Positions 55,302 to 62,715 of a stretch of DNA of 62,715 nucleotides are shown here, piece after piece (the stretch's first letter is position 1; each line of letters starts with the position of its first letter). The stretch covers positions 94,685 to 157,399 of the forward strand of contig JARSSH010000010.1 of assembly GCA_029624815.1 (NCBI GenBank), given 5' to 3'. The notes beneath the pieces were generated by a model. That model saw nothing but the letters and a program-made list of their open reading frames with translations. It made no database searches and was not told the origin of the DNA. Origin of the DNA: Candidatus Competibacter sp. (GTDB lineage: Bacteria; Pseudomonadota; Gammaproteobacteria; Competibacterales; Competibacteraceae). The translations under genes were made by a program, and so were the position numbers.

Positions 55302-57026
55302 ATGACCCGCGCCCTGCAAATCCGCCTCGGTCAATTCTCCGACCGAGGCATCAAATCGACCAACGAGGATTTTCACGGTGCGCTCATCCCGGAAGGCGAA
55401 ACGCTGGCCCTGAAAGGAGCCGCTTTCGCCATCGCCGATGGGATGAGTTCCAGTGAGTTGGCCCGATTGGCGTCGGAATACGCCGTCAAGAACTTTCTCA
55501 ACGATTATTTCGCCACCCCGGATTCCTGGACCGTGCGGCACTCGGCTGAAAGGGTGCTGAGCGCGCTCAATCGCTGGTTGTGCGGACAGGGCGCGTCGCT
55601 GCACGACCCATCACGAGGCATGGTCACCACGTTCAGCGCCCTAGTGCTGAAATCCACCACCGCGCATGTTTTTCATATCGGCGACACGCGCATCTGGCAA
55701 TTGCGCGACACCACGTTGGAACCGCTGACGCAGGATCACCACAGTTGGGCCAGCGCCCAGCGGGTTTATCTGAACCGGGCATTGGGCATCGATACGCACC
55801 TGGAAATCGACTATCGCAACCTGCCGGTCGAAACCGGCGACCGGTACCTGTTCACCACCGACGGTGTGCATGAGTACGTGCCGCCCTTGCAGATCAAGCA
55901 CCTGATCAGCCAGCACAACGACAATCTTGATGCCGCCTGCCGCGCCTTGACTGCCGCCGCCCGCGCTGCCGGTAGCCCGGATAACTTGACCTGCCAATTG
56001 CTCTGCATCGACGATCTGCCGCTGCCGGACGCTGACTCGGTTTTCCGGGAATTGACCGAGTTGCCGTTTCCACCCGCGTTAGAGCCAGGCATGATCCTGG
56101 ATGGCTATCGCATCCTGCGGGAAATTCACGCCAGCCCGACCAGCCAGCTCTATCTGGCGCTCGATGAGGACTCCGGGAAACAGGTGGTGCTGAAAACGCC
56201 GTCGGTGAATTTCGAGGACGATCCAAGCTATTTGGAGCGGTTCCGGCACGAGGAATGGGTCGGTCGGCGTATCAATAGTTCCCATGTGCTGAAAGTGATC
56301 GAACCGGTGCGGCGGCGACGCTTTCTCTATCATATTCTGGAGCATCTGGATGGCCAGACCTTGCGGCAATGGATGGCCGATCATCCGCATCCCCCACTGG
56401 CTAAAGCGCGGGAGATTTTGCAGCAGATCGCCTGCGGTATCCGCGCTTTTCACCGGCTGGATATGCTGCACCGGGATTTGAAGCCGGAAAATATCCATAT
56501 CGATCGCCACGGCATCGTGCGAATCATCGACTTCGGTTCGGCGAAAATCGCCGGTATCGCTGAAATCGCCTCGCTGGTGACGCAGACCGATCTACTCGGC
56601 ACGAAGAACTATACGGCGCCGGAAGTATTGCGCGGTGAATCGGCCACCACCAGCACCGATCTGTTTGCCTTCGGGGTCATCGCCTATGAGCTGCTAACGG
56701 GCTGCTTGCCTTACGGCGAGCGATTGGGACGGGAGCTCAATGCGAAATGGATGGCCCGGCTGCGCTATGCCTCTGCACGAAACGCACGGCCGGATTTACC
56801 CGTCTGGGTGGATGGAGCCCTGGAGAGGGCCGTGCGCCTTGATCCAAAGCGCCGCTACGTGGTCGAGACGGAGCTGATCTATGATTTGCGTTATCCCAAC
56901 CCGGAGTTCATCGAGCACCCCGTCCGGCCTTTATTGGAGCGCAATCCGGTCGGCTTTTGGCGCGGCGTCGCCCTGCTTTCGCTGTTTGGGAATCTAGCGC
57001 TACTGTATTGGCTACGGCATGGCTGA
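55302..57026 (+). CDS. PP2C phosphatase-Ser/Thr protein kinase fusion of nitrate assimilation loci
   Basis: 574 residues from ATG 55302 (AAGG 5 bp upstream; GTG 55290 also open). Residues 1-240 are a PP2C phosphatase with metal-binding motifs DRGIKSTNEDFHG, AIADGMSSSE, HIGDTRIWQL and TTDGVHEYV. Residues of roughly 260-530 are a Hanks-type kinase with the ATP Lys in VVLKTP, the catalytic loop LHRDLKPENIHI, DFGSAK and APEVLRG; the glycine loop is degenerate (REIHASPTSQLYLA). One C-terminal membrane helix (GVALLSLFGNLALLYWL) anchors it. The same fusion lies beside nirB and the transporter in Pseudomonas. A switch controlling nitrate uptake or reduction by phosphorylation is inferred; the target is not known. 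Confidence 0.92.
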   Translation: MTRALQIRLGQFSDRGIKSTNEDFHGALIPEGETLALKGAAFAIADGMSSSELARLASEYAVKNFLNDYFATPDSWTVRHSAERVLSALNRWLCGQGASLHDPSRGMVTTFSALVLKSTTAHVFHIGDTRIWQLRDTTLEPLTQDHHSWASAQRVYLNRALGIDTHLEIDYRNLPVETGDRYLFTTDGVHEYVPPLQIKHLISQHNDNLDAACRALTAAARAAGSPDNLTCQLLCIDDLPLPDADSVFRELTELPFPPALEPGMILDGYRILREIHASPTSQLYLALDEDSGKQVVLKTPSVNFEDDPSYLERFRHEEWVGRRINSSHVLKVIEPVRRRRFLYHILEHLDGQTLRQWMADHPHPPLAKAREILQQIACGIRAFHRLDMLHRDLKPENIHIDRHGIVRIIDFGSAKIAGIAEIASLVTQTDLLGTKNYTAPEVLRGESATTSTDLFAFGVIAYELLTGCLPYGERLGRELNAKWMARLRYASARNARPDLPVWVDGALERAVRLDPKRRYVVETELIYDLRYPNPEFIEHPVRPLLERNPVGFWRGVALLSLFGNLALLYWLRHG

Positions 57027-57036
57027 TGTGTTCAAA

Positions 57037-57264
57037 ACCGGGAAGCTGCATCACACCCCGCACCGGTGGCTTGTCGGTTTCCGCCGTGCCGCGCCCACAC
57101 GCCCCTTTCAATCGCCGCCGCCGTCCGGGCCGCCCCGAGGCGCGAACCGGGTCCGGTTGGCTTTTGTGTCCCGCCGCCACATAAACCTCGTCGCACTCCA
57201 CAGTTGCTCGAAGAATCCGCCAGTACCATGAGCCTTGCGGAACATTTTTCCCCCTATTCGACAT
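57037..57264 (-). mobile_element. IS1595/ISXO2-type transposase remnant
   Basis: The minus strand encodes ATVECDEVYVAAGHKSQPDP, then GRPGRRRRLKGACGRGT and DKPPVRGVMQLPG. This is the catalytic-core start of IS1595-family (ISXO2-like) transposases, including the first DDE-type Asp region VECDEVYV. Only about 65 codons match; the frame then runs into the opposite strand of the kinase gene, and no N- or C-terminal parts or IS ends are seen. A dead fragment, marking an old insertion or deletion between the kinase gene and the next one. Confidence 0.75.
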
Positions 57265-57337
57265 GAATCAACAACGTGGTCTCAAATTCTAGGTTCCGTT
57301 GACATTGATCGGGAGTAATTACCTGGAAGTTTTCTAA

Positions 57338-57371
57338 CAATTCGCCCACCGTAATTGGTGGGCGCGAATTG
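57338..57371. terminator. long hairpin downstream of the minus-strand membrane-protein gene
   Basis: CAATTCGCCCACC pairs with GGTGGGCGCGAATTG (2-nt bulge, 6-nt loop), 18 bp beyond the stop of the gene at 57390. There is no clear T-run after it on the minus strand, so it may act as a weak terminator or mRNA-end stabiliser. Confidence 0.5.
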
Positions 57372-57389
57372 AAATTATGAACTGCGTTT

Positions 57390-58697
57390 TCAGTAAAGCA
57401 CCTGCGCCGAATCGATCTCGTTGGTTCGCAGGGACAAGGTCACGCTGCCGCCGGATTTGCGAATCTTGATCTTGACGATCCCTTCCGCGACCGCTTCCAA
57501 CTGCCCTCTGAAGGCGGCGCCGGTGACGGTTTTCAGCTTGGCGATTTTGCCGACGTATTGACCCAGCTCGCCGACTGGAGTCGGGTGGTAGCTTTTCTGG
57601 ATCATGACCACCTGTTCGGAGGGGGTCGGCGCGGCTTCTTCCACCGGTTCCTCTGGCGCCGGTTCGGCGCCCAGGGCGCGGGCCAGTTTGGCGCTATCCC
57701 AACTTGCGGACAGATCGGCAACCGCCTCGCCGTTGACCTGCATTTTCAGCCCCAGCAGTTTGACGATGTCTTCCGCGCTGTAGTACTGAAGCTCGGCGGG
57801 GTCGATGGGGGCGGGAGGCGTGGCGGTCAGAACGATCCGTCCGCCCTCGGACAAAAACCGCCGGTATGCCGCCATGAGTCCCGGACCCGGATTGACACCG
57901 TTGGCGTTCAGGCGCTCGGCCAGCAGCCGTACATGGTCGGCCAGATAATCGTCGATGGTTTTGCCGGCCTTGGCGGCGCAGTAATTGTTTCTGCGCCGGT
58001 TGAAACCGTCGTCCTGGATCGTGACGTTCAGGCTGGCCAGCTTGGGCTTGGCTTGGGCGGCCAGTTCCATGATGGATTGCGCGGAACCGGGGATCGCCAA
58101 ACCGATATCCATGTTCAGCGTCGCCCAATCCCGAGTATTGCTGTCTACTCGAAGCATCAATACGTTGCGAGCGTTGTCGAGGCGATAGCCGATTTCGATA
58201 TTGCCGATAAAGCGATCGTAACCCATCTCCTGCCACTCGGTGCCGCCAAAATGCGCGACCTGCCCGCACCCCAATGCATCCAGATCTCCAAGCGGCATGT
58301 TTTGCCGGGAGGAAGGTAGCGGTGCGCCGAGAATGCCGCCATGCAGGGGAACCTCGAATCCGTGCACGGAGAGCGACAGCGCGTCGGGCAGTTCCCCCCG
58401 CTCCAACTGCCAGCGGGTTTTCAGCAGCGCCAGAATATTGGGGGCATTGAATCGAACGGCGCCGATGGTGATCACGTCGTTCACCATGTGGGGTACGATC
58501 CGGAGTCGGTTGATGCCCAGCGATCCGGCCGGCGAGACCTCGACGCCGCCATAACTGATTTCGGCGAACGGTTTGGCCGCCATGACGAGCTGGTCGGCCT
58601 TCTGTTTGGTGTCGTACCACAGATACCCCCCCACACCGCCGCCGATCAGGATCAAGACGATGAGAAGAGCAGTCAGGATTTTCATCAGCTTGCGCAT
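57390..58697 (-). CDS. membrane-anchored periplasmic protein of unknown function
   Basis: 435 residues from ATG 58697 (AAGG 8 bp upstream); frames open to 58814 but without better sites. A single N-terminal helix (ILTALLIVLILIGGGVGGYL) probably anchors it with the body in the periplasm. The body has a repeating beta-rich pattern (FAEISYGGVEVSPAGSLGIN, NLRI-like strands, FIGNIEIGYRLDNARNVLML). A Glu/Pro-rich linker (EPAPEEPVEEAAPTPSEQ) precedes a C-terminal small barrel (GKIAKLKTVTGAAFRGQLEA with GGSVTLSLRTNEIDSAQVLY) that looks like an Sm/SH3-like fold. I do not recognise the family. It is divergent from the DUF1015 gene. Confidence 0.75.
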   Translation of the reverse strand: MRKLMKILTALLIVLILIGGGVGGYLWYDTKQKADQLVMAAKPFAEISYGGVEVSPAGSLGINRLRIVPHMVNDVITIGAVRFNAPNILALLKTRWQLERGELPDALSLSVHGFEVPLHGGILGAPLPSSRQNMPLGDLDALGCGQVAHFGGTEWQEMGYDRFIGNIEIGYRLDNARNVLMLRVDSNTRDWATLNMDIGLAIPGSAQSIMELAAQAKPKLASLNVTIQDDGFNRRRNNYCAAKAGKTIDDYLADHVRLLAERLNANGVNPGPGLMAAYRRFLSEGGRIVLTATPPAPIDPAELQYYSAEDIVKLLGLKMQVNGEAVADLSASWDSAKLARALGAEPAPEEPVEEAAPTPSEQVVMIQKSYHPTPVGELGQYVGKIAKLKTVTGAAFRGQLEAVAEGIVKIKIRKSGGSVTLSLRTNEIDSAQVLY

Positions 58698-58886
58698 GAC
58701 GGATACCTTGCGGGTTGTGGGTGGCGCGGCGGCCATGGATTCGATGATTAATAATACGCCGCCGCCGGCGACCTTGCCGCACGGCATGAGGATGGTTTGT
58801 TCGATTCCGACCATTTGTTAAGCTTGCGAAGGCGTTACTGGTGCGCCGACCGGGTTTGCCGCCGTCACCCACAAGAGAGGCCGTCC

Positions 58887-60230
58887 ATGAATTTCGCGCA
58901 GATCGCTCTACAGATTCCGACTCTCCTGTTGCCGCGGGCGGGTACGGACCTCACTCGCTGGGCGGTGGTCGCTTGCGACCAGTACACCTCGCAGCCGGAA
59001 TATTGGGCGCGGGTCGAAGCGCTGGTGGGCGAGGCGCCATCCACGCTGCGGCTGATCCTGCCGGAAGTTTATCTCGGCGCCGCCGATGAGACGCCGCGAA
59101 TTCAGGCTATTCAGGAGGCCATGCGCCGCTATCTGGCCGAGGGCGTGCTGGCGCCGCAACCGCCGGGCCTGGTGCTGGTGGAACGGGAAACCGTGCGCGG
59201 CCGGACCCGTCGGGGATTGATCGCGGCCCTGGATTTGGAGCATTACGACTTCAATCCCGGCGCCAAAACGCTGATTCGCCCGACCGAGGGCACCATCCTG
59301 GAACGCTTGCCGCCGCGGGTGCGGGTGCGCGAGCGCGCGCCGCTGGAGTTGCCGCACGTCATGGTGCTGATCGACGACCCCCAGCATCTGGTGATCGAAT
59401 CGCTGCACTCCGAGCCATTGGAGCCTCTGTACGACGTTCCGCTGATGCTGGATGGCGGCCGGGTGCGCGGCTGGCGGCTGGGGCATCCGATGCTGGTGCA
59501 GTGGGCGGTCGAGCAACTCGCGCGGCTGGCCGATCCGACGCTGTTCGCCGAGCGCTACGGGGTGGTCGACGAGCCTGTGCTGCTGTACGCCATGGGCGAC
59601 GGCAACCACTCTTTCGCCACCGCCAAGCAGATCTGGGAGAACCTCAAGCGCGCCGCGCCCGACCCGGCGGCGGTCATGAACCATCCCGCCCGTCACGCCC
59701 TGGTTGAACTGGTCAACCTGCACGATGAAGGTCTGGAGTTCGAGGCGATCCATCGAGTGGCGTTCGCGGTGGATGTCGAACATCTACTGGCGGCGCTGGC
59801 GGCGTTTTGCCAGACGCAAGGCTCGGCGCTGACACGGATCGAAAGCCCAAGCTGGGCGGCGGCGCGACAGCGCTGGGCGGAGATACGGCAGCCCGGCCGA
59901 CAGGCGATCGGTTTTGTGGCGGAGGGACGTTACGGCGTGCTCACGATCGAACGGCCGTCCCTGACCCTGCCGGTTGCCACCTTGCAAGCGTTCCTGGATC
60001 GTTATCTGACCGATCAGCCCAACGCCCGTTTGGATTACATCCACGGAGAGGACACCCTGGAGCGACTCGGCGTCCAGCCCGGCAATATCGGGTTCTATCT
60101 GCCGGCGCTGGCCAAGGACGACTTTTTCCGCACCATCATCCGCGACGGCTCCCTGCCACGCAAAACCTTCTCGATGGGCGAAGCCGACGAGAAGCGTTTT
60201 TATCTGGAGTGTCGACGGATCGTGCCCTGA
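58887..60230 (+). CDS. DUF1015 family protein
   Basis: 447 residues from ATG 58887. It has the DUF1015 layout: RAGTDLTRWAVVACDQYTSQ near the start, RGLIAALDLEHYDFNPGAKT, LIRPTEGTILERLPPRVRVR, VLIDDPQHLVIESL, YAMGDGNHSFATAKQIWENL and a C-terminal DYIHGEDTLERLGVQPGNIG. The family is widespread (often near serA/serC or in anaerobes), cytoplasmic and of unproven activity; the GDGNHS motif suggests a catalytic site. No clear functional link to its neighbours. The 100 bp after it hold the fusA ribosome-binding site. Confidence 0.88.
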   Translation: MNFAQIALQIPTLLLPRAGTDLTRWAVVACDQYTSQPEYWARVEALVGEAPSTLRLILPEVYLGAADETPRIQAIQEAMRRYLAEGVLAPQPPGLVLVERETVRGRTRRGLIAALDLEHYDFNPGAKTLIRPTEGTILERLPPRVRVRERAPLELPHVMVLIDDPQHLVIESLHSEPLEPLYDVPLMLDGGRVRGWRLGHPMLVQWAVEQLARLADPTLFAERYGVVDEPVLLYAMGDGNHSFATAKQIWENLKRAAPDPAAVMNHPARHALVELVNLHDEGLEFEAIHRVAFAVDVEHLLAALAAFCQTQGSALTRIESPSWAAARQRWAEIRQPGRQAIGFVAEGRYGVLTIERPSLTLPVATLQAFLDRYLTDQPNARLDYIHGEDTLERLGVQPGNIGFYLPALAKDDFFRTIIRDGSLPRKTFSMGEADEKRFYLECRRIVP

Positions 60231-60330
60231 TGGATCGGAGGCAAAAGGCGGAAGACAGGCGTGGATAGTTGAAGACTGGCATCCCACGCCTTGCTTCATA
60301 AGCTGACGCTTGGTTGACGAGGAATTTCCA

Positions 60331-62388
60331 ATGTCCAAGGCTCCGGACTTGAATTGGGTTCGCAACATCGGCATCGCCGCGCATGTGGACGCCGGCAAGA
60401 CCACGCTGACCGAGCGGATGCTGTACTACGCCGGCGCTTCCCACAAGATCGGCGAAGTCCACGAAGGCGCGGCCCACATGGATTACATGGCCGAGGAACA
60501 GGAACACGGCATCACCATCACCGCCGCCGTGACCAAGCTGCCCTGGCGGGATCACCTGATCCAGTTAATCGATACGCCGGGCCATGTGGATTTCACCATT
60601 GAAGTCGAGCGTTCGATGCGGGTGCTGGACGGCTGCGTGATCGTCCTGGACGGAGTGCGCGGCGTGGAGCCGCAGACCGAAACCGTCTGGCGCCAGCGCA
60701 CCCGTTTTCTCCTGCCGGCCCTGTTTTTCGTCAACAAGCTGGACCGGCCCGGCGCCGACTTCGACCGCGCCCTGGCGACGGTACGGGATCGCTTGGGCGT
60801 GGACGCGGTGGCGGTGACGGTGCCGCTACCCGATTACGACGGCACGGTCGTCCACTTGATCGACCGCACCCGGTTGCGCTTCACCGGCGAGCGTGGCGAA
60901 CAGGTGGAAATCGAAGTCTGCGACCCGGCGACCTGGGACTGGGCGCGACCCTGGCGGGAAAGCCTGCTGCTGGCGGCGGCGGAGATGGACGAAGCGCTGG
61001 CCGAGCAGGTGTTGACCGAGCGGGAGCCGGAGCCGGCGGCGGTGTGGGCGGCGCTGCGTCAAGCCACGCTGGCCGGCAAGGTCTGCCCCTGTTTCGCCGG
61101 CAGCGCTCTGCGCAACCAGGGCGTGCAACCCTTGTTGGATGGCGTGGTGCGGCTGTTGCCGGCCCCGCCCGAGCGGCCGCCAAGCCTAGCGCATCGCGCC
61201 GATGGCGGCGAGGAGTGGGTGGCGATGGACCCGGACGGATCGCTGGCGGCGCTGGCGTTCAAGGTGCAGATGTGGGAAGGCCGCCGCCATGTGTTCGCCC
61301 GCTTGTATCGAGGAACCTTGAAGGCCGGCGACGAGGTGGCGATTCCCGGCCCGGACGGCGCGGTGCGCCAGGAACGGGTGGCGCGGCTGTTCGAGGTGGA
61401 CGCCAATCACAAGGCGCGGCTGGATCAGGTGAGCGCTGGGCAGATCGTGCTGCTGGCCGGGCTGCGCTGGGCCACCACCGGCGATACCCTGTGCGCGCCG
61501 GACCACCCGCTGTGGCTGGAGCGCATCGAGACCCGCGAGCCGGTGCTGGGGCTGGCCATCGAGCCGCAATCCAGTTCCGACGAAGAGAAGCTGCTGGAAG
61601 CGCTGGACAAGTTGCAGCAGGAAGATCCGACCTTGCGGGTCGAGGAGGACAAGGAGACCGGTCAGCGGGTGCTGCGCGGCATGGGCGAGCTGCACTTGCA
61701 GATCGCCGGCGAACGGCTGCGGCGGGAGTTTCACGTCAACATCCGGGTCGGCCATCCCGATGTGGTGCTGCGCGAAACGGTCGCCCAGGCGGCCGAGGCC
61801 GATAGCCTGTTTCATCGGGCGATCGAACAGCCCGATGGCAAGAAGCTGGAACTGAAGGCATGGGCGCGGGTGGCGGTGGAGCCACTGCCGCGCGGGGCCG
61901 GAGCGACCGTTGCCGCCGAACCGCGCGTGCGGCCGGAAGGCGTTGAGTTAAACCCGGCCCAGCGCGAAGCTATTACCGGCGCCGTCGAGGATGTGCTGGC
62001 CAATGGTCCGACCACCGGAGCGCCCTTGCGGGATCTGGCGGTTCGGGTGCTGGACGTGGAACTGTTCGGCGCCCTGTCCGACCCGCGGGCGCTGCGAGTG
62101 GCGGTGGCGGAAGCGGCGCGCAAGGCGTTGGCGCGGGCCGGCGGATTGGTTCTGCGGCCGATCATGGCCACCGAGGTGGTGGTGCCGGAGGGCGACATCG
62201 GCGCGGTGCTGGGCGATTTACAGTCCCGCCGGGCGGCGATCCGGGATACCAGCAACTCGGGCGAACTGACGGCAATCCACTGCGATTGCGCGCTGGACCG
62301 CTTGCTGGGCTACATCACCGATCTACGCGGCATGACTCGCGGCCGGGGCCAGTTCACCATGCGCTTCGACCGCTTCGATGTCGGTTAA
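60331..62388 (+). CDS. fusA: stand-alone elongation factor G (EF-G paralogue)
   Basis: 685 residues from ATG 60331 with GAGGAA upstream, slightly shorter than the 700-704 of the main gammaproteobacterial EF-G. GTPase motifs are intact: G1 AAHVDAGKTTLTERM, switch II region LIDTPGHVDFTIEVERSM, G4 FVNKLDRPGADFDR. Domain II has AFKVQMWEGRRHVFARLYRG; domains III-V include ALDKLQQEDPTLRVEEDKET, GMGELHLQIAGERLRREF, the domain IV tip region and a C-terminal RGMTRGRGQFTMRFDRF. It is not in the usual rpsL-rpsG-fusA-tuf cluster. Position and divergence suggest an EF-G2-type paralogue used in translocation or ribosome recycling; which role cannot be told from sequence alone. Confidence 0.92.
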   Translation: MSKAPDLNWVRNIGIAAHVDAGKTTLTERMLYYAGASHKIGEVHEGAAHMDYMAEEQEHGITITAAVTKLPWRDHLIQLIDTPGHVDFTIEVERSMRVLDGCVIVLDGVRGVEPQTETVWRQRTRFLLPALFFVNKLDRPGADFDRALATVRDRLGVDAVAVTVPLPDYDGTVVHLIDRTRLRFTGERGEQVEIEVCDPATWDWARPWRESLLLAAAEMDEALAEQVLTEREPEPAAVWAALRQATLAGKVCPCFAGSALRNQGVQPLLDGVVRLLPAPPERPPSLAHRADGGEEWVAMDPDGSLAALAFKVQMWEGRRHVFARLYRGTLKAGDEVAIPGPDGAVRQERVARLFEVDANHKARLDQVSAGQIVLLAGLRWATTGDTLCAPDHPLWLERIETREPVLGLAIEPQSSSDEEKLLEALDKLQQEDPTLRVEEDKETGQRVLRGMGELHLQIAGERLRREFHVNIRVGHPDVVLRETVAQAAEADSLFHRAIEQPDGKKLELKAWARVAVEPLPRGAGATVAAEPRVRPEGVELNPAQREAITGAVEDVLANGPTTGAPLRDLAVRVLDVELFGALSDPRALRVAVAEAARKALARAGGLVLRPIMATEVVVPEGDIGAVLGDLQSRRAAIRDTSNSGELTAIHCDCALDRLLGYITDLRGMTRGRGQFTMRFDRFDVG

Positions 62389-62448
62389 TCCGGCCTGGCG
62401 TGGCAATTGGTCCCGTTGAGCCGGTTACCCCTCGTGGATTGTTCAAAA

Positions 62449-62715
62449 CCCCTTGTATGTTTTGAGTGAGGTAGAGTTTGGGTTGACGTGGTAGCGCGAT
62501 ACCCCTTGTATGTTTTGAGTGAGGTAGAGTTTGGGTTGACGTGGTAGCGCGATACCCCTTGTATGTTTTGAGTGAGGTAGAGTTTGGGTTGACGTGGTAG
62601 CGCGATACCCCTTGTATGTTTTGAGTGAGGTAGAGTTTGGGTTGACGTGGTAGCGCGATACCCCTTGTATGTTTTGAGTGAGGTAGAGTTTGGGTTGACG
62701 TGGTAGCGCGATACC
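62449..62715. repeat. perfect 53-bp tandem repeat, at least five copies
   Basis: Units begin at 62449, 62502, 62555, 62608 and 62661, are identical over all 53 bases and continue past the window edge. The unit starts CCCCTTGTATG and contains TTGACG, which lies 17 bp before TTGTAT of the next unit, so each junction resembles a weak sigma70 promoter. It also holds GGTA-GCGCGA-TACC, a small inverted repeat. The length is not a multiple of three and no frame is conserved, so it is noncoding. The 60 bp between the fusA stop and the array show no terminator. Confidence 0.95.

Noticed and set aside
62449-62715. CRISPR array
   Set aside because: All 53 bases repeat identically with no variable spacers, and no cas genes are nearby.

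Overview
The window is GC-rich proteobacterial DNA with short intergenic gaps and genes on both strands. No rRNA, tRNA, CRISPR array or prophage was seen. Gene content points to a gammaproteobacterium: a CysB-type regulator, a serA/D2HGDH pair, a Pseudomonas-like nas operon with a phosphatase-kinase gene, aapJQMP and DUF2058. The emphasis on glycogen genes fits a glycogen-storing lineage such as Competibacteraceae, but that assignment is inference.

Left part (1-9.3 kb): a truncated secreted protein with duplicated Ig-like domains lies downstream of a lipoprotein with TPR repeats and a C-terminal CHAT protease domain (minus strand). A LuxR-type regulator and a CheB-CheR-PAS fusion follow. Two inverted copies of an 85-bp MITE-like repeat flank the CheB-CheR gene, and one copy supplies the 3' end of thiM. 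Glycogen block (9.2-20 kb): thiM, malQ and glgC on the minus strand; glgB, a cysB-like gene, a gene resembling the replication-terminator protein Tus, glgX and a DUF1992 gene on the plus strand. A near-identical 16-bp motif occurs just before the Tus-like gene and again 2.7 kb downstream. Then come a DUF2058 gene and the divergent pair serA / D-2-hydroxyglutarate dehydrogenase.

Middle part (23.4-34.4 kb): a tightly overlapping five-gene minus-strand operon encodes a glycosyltransferase, a PRTase-TRSP protein, a HAD phosphatase, a StiP/PELOTA protein and a CitE-like lyase. This matches the biosynthetic module known from tellurite-resistance (ter) loci, but no ter genes and no ATP-grasp gene are adjacent. 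An aapJQMP amino-acid ABC transporter, an esterase, a small secreted protein and a decayed GGDEF fragment follow.

Right part (34.4-62.7 kb): a 2114-residue hybrid histidine kinase with about nine PAS domains; a five-gene block (DUF4331, TPR, HupE/UreJ-like membrane protein with an EF-hand loop, ECF sigma factor, cupin anti-sigma factor); a NamZ/DUF1343 gene; the assimilatory nitrate/nitrite system (nasA, nirD, nirB; divergent nitrate transporter and PP2C-kinase fusion); an IS1595-type transposase remnant; an unrecognised membrane-anchored protein; a DUF1015 protein; a stand-alone EF-G; and a perfect 53-bp tandem repeat that runs off the window end.

Starts were chosen by eye from ribosome-binding sites and family knowledge. 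Family names come from recognised motifs, with no database search.
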